DNA of 64,000 nt from Apium graveolens (Eukaryota > Streptophyta > Magnoliopsida > Apiales > Apiaceae): assembly GCF_009905375.1 (NCBI RefSeq), contig NC_133649.1:235752201-235816200 (forward strand), in the 5' to 3' direction. The translations under genes were made by a program, and so were the position numbers. Of the stretch, positions 23,488-33,712 are shown in pieces. Each line of letters begins with the position of its first letter. The stretch's first letter is position 1. The notes below the pieces were generated by a model. The model was not told the DNA's origin. It made no database searches and saw nothing but the letters and a program-made list of their open reading frames with translations.

Positions 23488-24413
23488 CAATATTACAAAG
23501 CTGTAATTGATAACATTTCCTTGGATGCTGACACTTTTACTCATCCTGTGTCAGCCTATCAATTGTTGGCTGCTCAGGGCAATGTGGAGGCAGAACAGAC
23601 TTTGAACTTAGTACACACCTCAGAATCTCTTCAAAGAGATAAAGTTGTTATCAATAAGATGTCTTCCCAAGCTGGTGAGCCATCTGAGGAATTTGAAGTA
23701 AATTCTAATGATGATGACTCTGTTTCTATGGATGGAAGCATGAACTTAGGGGGAAATGAAGGCCCAAGTTCTGTTTCAGATTTACCTGAATGGGCATGGA
23801 TAAAGGAATCTACACCAGGACAATTTGGTGTATCCTTGGTTAAGCAAGTTATGGCTATTCAAAAGGCCCTTTAGAAAACTTCAGATGATGGTACCAAGGC
23901 CATTCTTCAAGCTCACCTAAACTCTCTACATCTCATGAAGATCCAGCAGTTACGACAGAATCTGAGTGTGGATGACCTCAAAAATGATATAGCTGACTTG
24001 AAGACCTACAATTATGAGAAGCTGGATTCAGTCATGCCATATGGTACCTTGCAAGATCTATTACTAAGATTAAGGAGAGAATCAGATTCTGAAAAGAAGT
24101 TGCCAAGCTAGAAGACAGAGTTCAAGTTATTGAGAATTCAGTGGCTATCCTTCTTCAAAATCAACAGACTCAGACAAATCTTCTCATGTAACTGGCTAAA
24201 GCACAAGGTCTAACTCCTCAACTTGATGATAACAAAAAGGGGGAGAGAGAATCAAGTAAGGGGGAGAAAGGACCAAGTGAGGGGGAGAAACTTCAAGTAC
24301 AAATCAGCAAAGTAATTGTACCTTCAATTACTGTCTCCAAGCCACCAGTTGCAGATGGTATAGATCTGATTCAAGCAGCAGCAGCAAATTTGAAAGTTGC
24401 TGAGAAATAAAAG
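23488..24413 (+). pseudogene. Element C extra ORF, middle part (coiled coil, several stops)
   Basis: The frame continues after 23487 with DADTFTHPVSAYQLLAAQG and an acidic segment (NSNDDDSVSMDG), then hits a TAG at 23872-23874 (KAL, stop, KTSDDG). A helical coiled-coil region follows (LQAHLNSLHLMKIQQLRQN; in another frame KLEDRVQVIENSVAILLQNQ), with a frameshift near 24090, a TAA near 24190 and another near 24408. The same order is found in element E (43250-44110), which confirms that it is one degraded protein. Function unknown; coiled coils suggest oligomerisation. Confidence 0.7.
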
Positions 24414-25918
24414 TTGAGTTTGATCAACTGGGAGAAGATTGATGAGGAGATACTGAAAAAGTTTGAACTTGTCAAGGAGCCAGTTAAGTCAGCCATCCAT
24501 CACTCTCAAGTCAAGAAAATCAGTGTGAATGAGATTAGCATGAATTATCTGGAAAAAGGACAGTCTTCCTGCATCAAGTCTCCAAAGGCTGAAACAATTC
24601 TTAAACCAAGGGCAAATTATCCAAAATCATCTTTGAAGAACCCCTTGGACACTGTGTATGAGACACCCAATCCTGATGAGAAGAAGCTTCTGTCAAGATC
24701 AATTGTCTTCTATAAAGATCCAGCTGATTCAGCTTCAAAAAGGAGAATTGCTAAGATATTCATAAATGGAAAGGAAATTTGTGTGGTAGCAGGACATCCA
24801 CAATTTGCTCAAGCAAAGAGAGAAGAAAAAGCCAGATTAAAGCAGGAAAAGAAGCAAGCTGCTCTAGATGCAAAGAAGTCTAAACAAAAGAAAGAGCATA
24901 TTGCTATCTTGGCCAAGCTACAGGCTGTGAATTCATCTCAACAAATTCCCTTACAACCATCTGAAGCTGCTGAATCAAAGAAGAAAATTGAAAACAGAAG
25001 AAATCCCCAAGGAAGAAAGAATTGGCTAGAAGAACAAAAAGGAAACTGGATATTGCTGACAAAGAATTGGAAGATCAATTTCCTAAGGTACCCACACCAG
25101 CTACAACTCAAGCATCAAAGCCCTATATGGCATTTGAAGATATAAGGGTGGTGGATCCCTACAGGAATATTCATGGTGAACCTATTGTACCCAAGGATGA
25201 GCCAATAGAGTGGGATAAAATACCAATTCCTGACTTCAATTTACCAATCCTTAGCAAGCCAAAAAGGACAAAGTCAAGGGCAGTCAAGAAAGTGAAGCTG
25301 TCACCACTCAAATCCAAGTCAGTAGTTAAAGCTCAATCCAAAGTCAATAAGGGAGACTACTTGTACTTGTGTGACATCAAAGAATTTTTAGATTTAAACC
25401 TCTATCTGGATGAACTGGATGAAGTGAGGGGAATTGATGCATACAGGAACCTACCTGAAAGGTTAGTGTTCAAGTACAAAGGAGGAAAAGAGATTGTGTG
25501 GCCTCTTCACAGGATTCTTCAAGAGAGCCAAGCTGTACTGATTAAAGTTTATTCATCCTTTAAGAAGAACTTTGGGTTCAATGTAACTGCAAGAAGACTA
25601 GTATTGAAGAAGATTGAAGAACTAAGGAGTATTAGAGCTAAAGATGCACTCCCAAAGACTCTAATCATTCCATACACAGGGAGAAGAGTGCATCTAAGGC
25701 CCTACTGGCTGATGGAGTTCATAGATGACAAAAATGTGAGAAGATTCTTCAGATTAGAAGACCAATTGAGCATCTCTAGCAATGAGACTCTCTTGGAAAT
25801 GCAAGAAAAGCTAGATCTCTCAGAATCTGATGAACTGGAATTCCACAGACAGCTCCAAAATCAGATTGATGAAAACAACCGAAAGCTTGGAAGAAGATCC
25901 AGAACTTCAAGAAACTAG
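24414..25918 (+). pseudogene. Element C extra ORF, C-terminal part
   Basis: Two overlapping frames, 24414-25010 and about 25010-25918, are joined by a frameshift near 25010. The first contains NYPKSSLKNPLDTVYETP, RIAKIFINGKEICVV and a highly basic helix (REEKARLKQEKKQAALDAKK). The second contains FHG/IHGEPIVPKDEPIEWD, a conserved domain at about 25355-25770 (DYLYLCDIKEFLDLNLYLDE; ERLVFKYKGGKEIVWPLHRI; VHLRPYWLMEFID) and an acidic tail. Element E encodes the same protein (44299-45650) at clear amino-acid identity, so the family was under constraint. I recognise no enzyme motif. Confidence 0.75.
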
Positions 25919-26094
25919 AAAAATCTGCTCAGGCTAGAGGAGCATCTTGAAAATGACTGTGAGCCAAACCTTGTACATTTGGATTACTTAAAGCAATTTC
26001 AGTATTATCTACTTATCTTTAAAGCTGTATGTTTAGGATATTTTGTTATCATCAAGTATCTCTTAATTTATGGCTACAATTCCAGTAGACATAA

Positions 26095-26106
26095 ATTGGG
26101 GGAGAT
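26095..26106 (+). other. Polypurine tract of element C
   Basis: A tract ending in TTGGGGGAGAT lies immediately before the 3' LTR. The same tract and about 60 bp upstream of it (TTTATGGCTACAATTCCAG) are conserved before the LTR of element E. Confidence 0.85.
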
Positions 26107-27165
26107 TGTTGTGAATATGTTGTGTACTTGATGATTTCATAAACAAAACATCTAAGTGGATTCTACTTAGTAAAATAATGTAGCACTCGACGGATAAGAA
26201 TTATAGTCCCGACGGATAACTCATTATAGTCCCGGCGGATGTTAACTTATTATCCATCGAGTGAGTAGCTTATGTAATAATATGTCTGTAGCACAGTTCT
26301 GTATACATCTTTGTATAGATTTTGTAGTAGCCTATAAGTCATGTTGACTTTAACTAGATATGCAGAATAGGTTGATTAATTGTATATAAATGATGTCTTG
26401 TAATTCTGTATAAGTGAAATGAAGTCAAGTGCCAAAATAGCCATCAACGGATGATTAACAAAGCCATCGACGGATGATCAAATGACTATCAACGGATGTT
26501 TAATATAGCAGTCGACGGATGATCAATGAAGCCATCAACGGATGATCAGAAAGTCGACGGATGATCATATATCCAACGGTTGTTCATAGAATCCAACGAA
26601 TGATCATGTAAAGAATTCAAACAGCAGTTGAACAGTGAAAGCTGAGCACAGCCATCGAGATGTATACAAATCTACTGTGGAAGCCCATTAACTGGGTAAT
26701 AGAGGACGAAAAGCAGCAAAGCTTAAGACTGATAGTTTTTATATTTATTCAGTCTTTTTGACTTTGTAATCTTGGTAATATATAAAAACCAAGAACGTAG
26801 CAAATAAAAGCAGAGAGAGTTGAGAAACAAAAACAGAGAAATCTTTGTAAGCAGAATTATTAGCATTTCCATGTACTCTTAGTAGTTCAATTTGTAAGCA
26901 GCTGTGAGCATTCTTGCACACAGAGTCCTCTCGATATATAATATATATCTATGGTGGAATTGTTTAAATCCACCACAAAGTTTTTAAAGACTCTTGTTTT
27001 TAATTACTTATGTTTTGATTCAATTAAGTTTCTATTCTGCATTGTGCTAATCAAAACATTGTATCTATATTCGAGTTGAACATTTTTATTTCGAGAAAAA
27101 GGTTCAAGAATTCCATTCAACCCCCCTTCTATAATTCTTGCTATATTGTTAAGGGACTAACAACA
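26107..27165 (+). repeat. 3' LTR of Copia element C (1059 bp)
   Basis: Starts TGTTGTGAATATG and ends GACTAACAACA, with inverted TGTTG/CAACA termini. It carries a TATATAAAAA box at 26779-26788 and a C-run (AACCCCCC) near the end. Two clusters of CGACGGAT-like words lie at 26185-26265 and 26440-26605; the second is a loose tandem array with a 19-24 bp period. Coding sequence of element D resumes at 27166; the expected target duplication there is TAGCT. Confidence 0.88.
26440..26605. repeat. Tandem array of the CGACGGATGATCA word in LTR C
   Basis: Eight successive imperfect units of 19-24 bp, each with a core such as TCGACGGATGATCA or TCAACGGATGATCA. Spacers and cores both vary, so it is a degenerate minisatellite rather than a CRISPR-like array. 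Confidence 0.75.
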
Positions 27166-27485
27166 TAGCTGCAGGAAGTTGTTGTGCTCAAGTGCTTTGG
27201 ATTAGCAATCAGCTAATGGATTATGGCCTAGTGTTACACAAAATTCCTATCATCTGTGACAATACTAGTGCTATATCTATAGTAGCTAATCCAGTTAATC
27301 ATTCTAGGACAAAGCACATTGATGTGAGGTACCACTTTATTAGAGAACATGCTACTAATGGTACCATTAAGCTCATTTTTGTACCAACATAAAAACAATT
27401 AGCTGACATTTTTACTAAACATTTGGATGAAGCAACTTTCACTAGACTTGTAGGTGAAATTGGAATGCTCAACTCTTCATCCTAA
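27166..27485 (+). pseudogene. pol: Copia element D RNase H C-terminal fragment
   Basis: Coding begins immediately after LTR C in the middle of the RNase H domain: AAGSCCAQVLWISNQLMDYG, ICDNTSAISIVANPVNHSRT, IDVRYHFIREH. After a TAA at about 27391 it continues KQLADIFTKHLDEATF to a stop at 27483-27485. It matches the homologous part of element C (20500-20815) closely. The rest of pol must lie left of the window, on the other side of element C. Confidence 0.88.
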
Positions 27486-28760
27486 GGCAAGAACTCAGCT
27501 AATATTTTGGAGCAGATTAATCTCCTGTAAATCAAAATTAATTTGATTAAATTGGAAATTAACTGAAATATGAATTATAAATATTTCAGAAATCTCTGCA
27601 TATTTGTTTTTTAAATTCAATTAACTTGGAATTTTTCAAATTCTAAGTAAACTGCTTAGTTGTTAATTTACATCCTTAATATGTAAAATTAACACAAAAC
27701 AAAATTGCATTAACCAAAAGTATTTAGAGAACTGAGTTCTCGATAAGTATAAATTGACTTCTCAACAAGTCATTTTTGGACTTCTCGAGTGAGTCCTTGA
27801 TAAGTCAATTTACTGACTTCTCGAGTGACTTCTCGATAGGCTTAAAATGACTTATCGATAAGTCCTTGTAGAGTTCTCTATTAGTGTTCTTTCACAGGGT
27901 CCTCTACAAGTACAATCTTTTGACTTATCAATAACTTAGAATTGAGATAATTTAAACTGATAAATTATTTTGGTAAAATACTTTTGGAAATTTTATTCTA
28001 ATTTTATTTTGAATTTATTCAAATAAAAGTTAGAATCAATTCAGTCCACTTTTTGGACAAACTGGGTATTTATTTGACACTTTGATAAGTCAAGTTTGGG
28101 TTCTCTATAAGAGTTATTTAAAATGACTTCTCGACATGTACTTCACTTCTCAAAGTGACTTCTCGATAGACAAACTCCAGATGTCTATTTTTGAGTTCTC
28201 GACAAGTCATTTACTTTTACTATAAATACCCAGACTTCTCGAATATTTTAACTTGGAATTTCTCAAAATTCTAAGCAAACTTAATATTTATTAATTCATA
28301 TTCTAACTATATGAAGTTAATAAATAACAGATCAAAAGAAGCAAAAAGTATAAAAAACTGAAATAATTTAATTCATAAATTATGTTCAGCAAAATACTTT
28401 TGACATACTTTGTCTATAATTACTTTGACTTATTGACACATTTACGTGCTTATATTTTTTTTAATGTGGAAATATGTTAGTCTAATGTAAGTAGACTAGT
28501 ACATTATATCTGATGTTTTGAGAAAGCTGATAATGGTTAAATTTATTTGACTGATGCTGATAGGAGGAGTTACTTTTTGTATAGGGAGTACTTGTTTATT
28601 TGCATAGGGAATAGTTATCCTAAATAGTGAACTAATATTCTTGAGTACTTGCATGGGGAATAGTAACTAGTCATTTCTAACTGTCAAGTATGCTTTTGTG
28701 ATTATTACTCTTATTATTCGGGCAACTCAAGAGTCTCTTGGTTTCTATCTTTACTCCCTC
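27486..28760 (+). repeat. Element D spacer with TCGATAAGTC word cluster
   Basis: No coding. From 27730 to 28245 there are about fifteen copies of a word family GACTTCTCGA / TCGATAAGTC / TCGACAAGTC in both orientations, including the perfect 16-bp palindrome GACTTATCGATAAGTC at 27849-27864. The rest is AT-rich. A TATAAATA lies near 28220, and a second, better placed TATA box precedes the extra ORF. Confidence 0.7.
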
Positions 28761-28767
28761 TATAAAT
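28761..28767 (+). promoter_or_regulatory. Candidate TATA box before the extra ORF of element D
   Basis: TATAAAT lies 100 bp upstream of ATG 28861, followed by a pyrimidine-rich leader (CTTTATCATTCATCAC, CTTATTCTCAACAAAC). The leader resembles that of element C (CTTTTATCATTCTCAAA), although the downstream proteins are unrelated. Confidence 0.5.
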
Positions 28768-28860
28768 TAAAACGCTTCACTCTTTATCATTCATCACTAC
28801 TCTTATTCTCAACAAACATTTTATTTCAAAACTCGCCTCATGTTCATCTTTCTCTCTCAA

Positions 28861-29228
28861 ATGGATGCCCCAGTCTTCTACAGACTTATTAATGGAGTTT
28901 ACCAGCCTGTCCATCATTTGGCTGACGACCAAATTTACTTTGATCCTTTCGGACTTTGTTTCCGTCTCAGGGGGTTGTTTGCAGCCCATTTGGCATTCCA
29001 CGTGAGATCTTTGACGAACTCTCGTGGGATGATCAAATCAGTATTTTTTTCTTTGAGATGGAAGTCTCTTTGGAGCTGGAGAGACATGCAAGGGTAGCTG
29101 AGCAGCAACGCCTTGCTGCTCTGGAGTTGCAGGAGAGGATCATCTCTCTTGCACACTCCATGTCCAGAGCTTACCAGCGTAGGGCAAGGAGGTTAGAGGC
29201 CGAGAAGAAGGAGCCCAAATTAGAATAG
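28861..29228 (+). pseudogene. Element D short extra ORF (about 122 residues, one frameshift)
   Basis: Starts MDAPVFYRLINGVYQPVHHL; an in-frame ATG 21 bp upstream is a possible alternative. Near 28962 the frame shifts by one base and continues FGIPREIFDELSWDDQISIF, then a basic coiled-coil helix (ARVAEQQRLAALELQERI) and a charged tail to a stop at 29226-29228. A 3'-UTR-like AT-rich stretch follows. The protein is not related to the extra ORF of element C, although position and leader are equivalent. I do not recognise the family. Confidence 0.55.
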
Positions 29229-30855
29229 TTAGGATTAGGATTTACTTGATGTAATCTGAATCTTAATGTACTATGTGTTTAATATTAATGAAAATTCTCT
29301 TCTTCTTTATCAATTTGTTTTTGTTGCTTGATTGTTTATGTCATGATTGCCTTGTATTTACAAATTAATTAATTATTAGTTTTCCTGTCATAATGCTTGC
29401 AACTGTATGTCTCAATGCTTATGCCTAATCAAAACTCCAGATATGTTCAATGCATTACAGGTTCAACACAATTCACTCAAACAACAACAGGAAATTCAAA
29501 TTTTCAATCAACTGGTATTTGTGTTACAATGCAGCTAAAACATCTATAAACCAAACTGCAGTTCTCCCAGATACAGCAACACAAACACAAACTCAAACAC
29601 AATCCCACTCAGGTGACTCTCAAAAGAAACTTGTTTTACAAAAGGAAAGCAATTTCATAATGTTCTTCAGATTGTTTTGTTGTTTGAGAAAAGAAACCAC
29701 CACAAATATGGAAAATTTATCAATTTTTACTGAATATCCCATGAGTATTCCTAATGCACCTTCATGTGCAAAACAATCTTCATAGACTGAAAGGTTTGAG
29801 GGTAGTACTCCTGAGGGGGAGCTATCTAAATCCTCTCCAATTCAATTGGAGGTTCCTCAAAAAGGAACAACTCCCCTCATAACTCTAGCACAAGCTGCCT
29901 TAGTAGTCAAAGCTAGAAGTATAATTGCCTATGACTATGTCATAAGAAGGGCAAGTATAGCACATTTATGTTCCAGTGTGTTGCAAGACACACAAGGGTT
30001 TGAGGCTGGTGTACATGATAGTAACCTAATCAAATCCCCTCCAATTCAGTTGGAGGTTCCCACTACAAGTGAGGAACAACACACTATCAAAACCACAGAG
30101 CTATCTGAGAGTCAAACTGTGACCCTAGTCACAGGTGTTCTTAATGATTCATTCACCTCACAACTTCAAGCTAATATTCTCTTTTCTGATAAAATGAGTA
30201 TGATTAGACCTATATGGATTACCCCTAATCATATGATCACAGACAACTCTTCTCAACCACCTCTTATTTCTGTAAGTCAAACACAACTGAGCCTTTCATG
30301 TGAGAATAAGAGAAAAGATTGAGAGAAAAACAGAGAATAAGAGAGGCAGGATCCTTCCTGGAAAAAGGAGAGGTAGATGAGTGTATGGATTTAGTAATCC
30401 TTGTGAGGGAACTCTGACTCTGAAAAGTCATGAGACTAGTGCAGTGAGAAGTACTGAGACTACTTATTCAAAGAACAAAAAGCTTAGGTTTTTTTTTACT
30501 GACAGATAGTGAAACCTCTATTCTATTTGATAAACTCATCACCACAAATATCACTGAAGCTTGAAGCTGCAGACAGTGTTCTAAATGGACAATGACAGTA
30601 GCTTGAACAATGTGCATCTAGCTGGATCTTTCTACCTGGAGATAATGTCAAAAAGGGGGAGAATACATCTAAATACCTTCCAAAACAGCTGATGGATGTT
30701 GCCAGATAATAAAATATTCTATTCTTCATAGGGGGAGAAGAATAAATCTAAATGCAACTCAATAAAAGAAGCCCAGATGGGAAGATTAGTTTCTGCATTT
30801 AGTTAAAGTTTTGACATCATCAATCAGAACTTGTGCATAATTTCGTAATGAACAA
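29229..30855 (+). other. Element D region between extra ORF and polypurine tract, degraded coding
   Basis: Two further frames with biased composition occur at 29450-29785 (Gln/Thr-rich, TATQTQTQTQSHSGDSQKK) and 29846-30322 (begins MEVPQKGTTPLITLAQAALV). They share the phrase IQLEVP with a repeat around 29840 and 30050, which suggests an internal duplication of roughly 200 bp. Both may be remnants of one longer low-complexity protein. No recognisable domain. Confidence 0.4.
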
Positions 30856-30867
30856 GTTCGGGGAGAT

Positions 30868-32382
30868 TGTAATATATAATTCATGATGTCAAAGATTACT
30901 GGAGATAACAATGTCATTAGCATCTCTGATCAAAGTATGAAGCAAGTCAAATGGACATCTGATCTGAGTAGAAGATTAATGAACAGTTATTTTCAGTAAT
31001 CAGTTAAGCTTGGGGTCAACCCTGAGTAAGTTGTATTGTTATCTAAATTTGTATTTTGTACTTGTAACACTTAAAGTCTGTTAAAATGCAAAGGAGCAGA
31101 CTGGAGACTTTTTCCTAAAACAGTATCAAGCCTAAGGATTCTATCTGAAAGAAGATCAAGAAGATCATGCCTCAGAAGAATTTTGAAGAAGCTTAGAGTT
31201 GAATAAATCTGTTTGGAGAAAAATACTCTAAGTCAAGATCTCTACAAGTCACAGATTTAATGTTATAGAGAAGTCATTCGAGAACTCTAGAATGGCTTAT
31301 CGAGAAGTCATTCAAGTTGCAGAGAGTACCGACGGATGAGGAACATCCATCGAGATAGTAGTTTGGCTAGCCGACGGATGACTGCTGTTAGGCACATCCG
31401 TCGGGATACAATCACTACTCGACGGATGAGCAATATCCACCAGGATAGAAGAAATGAATGAATTTAGAGTGGAGAAGTCAGGAAAGCTACTAGACAACTT
31501 AGGAAAATATCGACAAGCAAAATTGAAGAACTGAAGATTGGAGATATCGACAAGTCATTCCTTCACTAGAGAAATTAGAGTTATCGACAAGGCTACATTC
31601 AGTAGAGAACTCTGATTTATCGATAAGTCAAAGTAAAGATGTGAAGACTAGAGATTTCGACAAGCTAAAGACCTCTACAAGCCAAACTCAATATGGAGTG
31701 CTAGAGATCTCGATAAGCTTATGTACTTATCGAGATGTCAAGTGTTCTATTAATTCAAACTGGAGATCTCGAGGTACAGTCTCAAAGTACAAAATTGCAG
31801 ATCACTTCAATATCCAAGATAAACAATCAACAAACAATCCAACAGCTGGATTGACAAGTCTACAAAAAGCAGCTTAAAGAGTGTGCAAGATCAATGGCAA
31901 AGATTAACTGACAGAGGAAGATTAAAGTGAACACGGGATGCTAAAGATATGTTAAGCCAGAAATGGAAGATTTGATTTTCTATAAATATAAATGACAAGT
32001 GACAGTTTAGAAAAGCTAATAGCATGTTTATTATCCACTGTGTAAACCGGCAGTTAACTGAGTTATAAAGTTAACACTGGTCCTTTAGTTAGTTGCAACA
32101 ATTTAGATCAAATCTCTTGTATCACTCTCAAGAAGAAGCTGAGCTCTTTAACATCAAAGAGCTTAAAAATTTTGTAGTAAAACAGTCTTAATTTTTTAAT
32201 ATAAAATTAAGTGAGTTTTGAAGATCTGTGTTCTTTATTTTCTGCAAGTTTAGATTCTGCATGAACACGTTTCTATACAAGATTTAATTTACTTTGTTCA
32301 ACCATTAACTTTCAAGAAAAGCCTAAAATCAGAAAAAACACATTCACCCCCCCCCCCTCTGTCTGTGATTCATTACCTAACA
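30868..32382 (+). repeat. 3' LTR of Copia element D (1515 bp) with captured inverted ORF segment
   Basis: Preceded by the purine tract TTCGGGGAGAT. Starts TGTAATATATAATTC and ends ATTACCTAACA, after a C-run (32347 onward). It has a TATAAATA box at 31981 and many TCGACAAGTC/TCGATAAGTC words at 31500-31760. Between 31316 and 31467 it holds a segment that on the minus strand encodes part of the element C/E extra ORF. The expected target duplication on the right is AATAC. Confidence 0.82.
31316..31467 (-). pseudogene. Inverted piece of the element C/E-type extra ORF inside LTR D
   Basis: Minus-strand translation gives SFISSILVDIAHPSSSDCIP followed by TDVPNSSHPSAS and ISMDVPHPSVLS. Element C has SFISTLSMDIDHPSSSDCIP (22990-23050) and element E the homologous SIISSILMHIVHPSASDFIP (42725-42785). 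The match continues over about 150 bp, including the PHPSVL end shared with E. This is coding sequence of a different element family, in reverse orientation, embedded in an LTR that otherwise carries a different repeated word. Confidence 0.75.
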
Positions 32383-32468
32383 AATACAAATTTAAATAAC
32401 AATACAACTTACTTATGGTTGAAAAATTTGCTTAGTCTTGTTAAAGTACAGGCATGTCTTGCACAACA
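32383..32468 (-). repeat. First ~86 bp of an LTR of element F (minus strand)
   Basis: On the minus strand it starts TGTTGTGCAAGACATGCCTG at 32468, identical to the start of the element H LTR (40301) and near-identical to that of element I (49460). It ends where LTR D begins, consistent with D having inserted 86 bp into this LTR. To the right, element G coding sequence (AMQEELNE) stops exactly at the LTR start; the expected duplication is CTCAT (32469-32473). Confidence 0.75.
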
Positions 32469-33707
32469 CTCATTCAACTCTTCTTGCATAGCTATGACCC
32501 AATCTGCATCCTTAAGTGCATCTTCTACTTTCTTTGGCTCTTCTTTTGAAAGTATATTGTGATACAGACATTCATTTTGAGTTGCACTTCTTGTCTTTAC
32601 ACCTTCATCAGGATTTCCAATGATCAGATCAGGAGTATAAACTTTGGTCCATTTTCTGGCATTAGGAAATGTCCTTCTTGAGCTAGATGCTCCCCCTGAA
32701 TCATGTGCCTCATCAAATACATTTGAGGCTCCCCATGAATCAGTTTTGTTATCTCCTGATGAAGTATTATGACTTGACTAATGTTCACCTGATATTGAAT
32801 CAGCATTAGATTCTGAATGACCAGATTTAGAAGAACATTGAGTTTACTCTTCACCGTTAGTACTATCAGTTGAACCTTGTTGTTGCTCCCCCTCAACATG
32901 TGCAGGTTCATTAGTACAGTGATCATCTTCAGGATCTGAATGAGTATCAGGATTTGGATCAACGATAATTGATAATCCATTAGAGTTTGATGCAGATTCC
33001 AACAGTGCATTTTCATTTACAAAGATCAGAATTTCATGAGAGTTTTCTTCAAAACCAGGAATCTTCTTATCATCAAAAGATACATTGATGGAGATAAATA
33101 CAGTATTTGTTCACAGATTGAAAACCCTGTATGCTCTTGATGGTGAGTAACCAACAAAGATTCCTTCATCAGCTTTTGATTCAAATTTTCCTAGCTGATC
33201 AGTATGAGTTCTCATAACAAAGCACTTACATCCAAATACATGAAGATGTTTGAGACTGGGCTTCTTTGCTTTCAGCATCTGATAAGGAGTAGCACCATGT
33301 CTGTTTATCAGTGTGATATTCAGAGTATAACAGGCTGTGTTTACTGCTTCAACCCAGAAGTAAGTGGGTAGCTTGGCTTCTTCTAGCAGAGTCCTGCCAG
33401 CTTCAATCAGGATCCTGTTCTTTCTCTCAACAATACCATTTTGTTAAGGTGTTCCAGGAGCTGAGAATTGTTGTTGTATGCCTTTGTACTTGAAGACTTC
33501 CTCCATTTTTGAGATTTTGAACTCAGTGCCATCATCACTTCTCAGTATTTTTACTTTGAAGTTAGATCCATTCTCAATTTGCTTTACATGATCCAGAAGA
33601 AATTCTGGAGTTTCACCCTTCATGTATAGAAAATAAATCCAAGTGTATCTAGTGAAATCATCAACAATTACAAGTGTGTACCTTTTCTTGTTAATAGACA
33701 TTATGTT
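32469..33707 (-). pseudogene. pol: Copia element G pol: integrase core and C-terminus, start of RT
   Basis: Minus strand, continuing from the other side of the solo LTR: MSINKKRYTLVIVDDFTRYT, LRSDDGTEFK (second catalytic Asp; the usual SDNG reads SDDG), then a stop in the P-x-QNG segment near 33444 and VERKNRILIEAGRTLL with the catalytic Glu. C-terminal integrase and linker follow ([30 protein letters not shown]), with stops near 33110, 32845 and 32779, then the RT start ([30 protein letters not shown]), where element F is inserted. The linker reads in two frames. Confidence 0.82.
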
Positions 33708-33712
33708 CATTG
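33708..33712 (+). repeat. Target-site duplication CATTG, left copy, solo LTR K
   Basis: CATTG here and at 35379-35383 bracket a sequence starting TG and ending CA. Removing 33713-35383 restores the element G integrase frame. Confidence 0.9.

Larger units (their letters stand above)
3510..27165 (+). mobile_element. Copia element C (SIRE/Maximus-like), 3' portion, interrupted by Gypsy B
   Basis: Ty1/Copia order: gag (3510-4088 and 16750-17454), protease/integrase (17466-18920), reverse transcriptase/RNase H (to 20815), an extra ORF (21355-25918), polypurine tract and 3' LTR (26107-27165). Subtracting element B leaves about 11 kb. The extra ORF after pol, the large size and the long gag coiled coil suggest the SIRE/Maximus lineage. 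It is inserted in the RNase H coding region of element D, where coding resumes directly after the LTR. The 5' half lies left of element A, outside the window. Confidence 0.88.
27166..32382 (+). mobile_element. Copia element D (SIRE-like), 3' portion
   Basis: RNase H end, a 1.3-kb spacer with TCGATAAGTC words, a short extra ORF (28861-29228), a degraded downstream region, polypurine tract and 3' LTR. The 5' part was displaced out of the window by insertion of element C. D itself is inserted in the beginning of an LTR of element F on the other strand. Confidence 0.82.

Noticed and set aside
21355..25918. Calling the extra ORF an envelope gene
   Set aside because: Position alone suggests it. 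No signal peptide, transmembrane segment or fusion-peptide-like stretch is visible, so I kept the function unknown.
26440..26605. CRISPR-like look of repeated TCGACGGATGATCA with short spacers
   Set aside because: Plant DNA; units and spacers are degenerate, the period is only 19-24 bp, and there are no cas genes. It is an LTR minisatellite.
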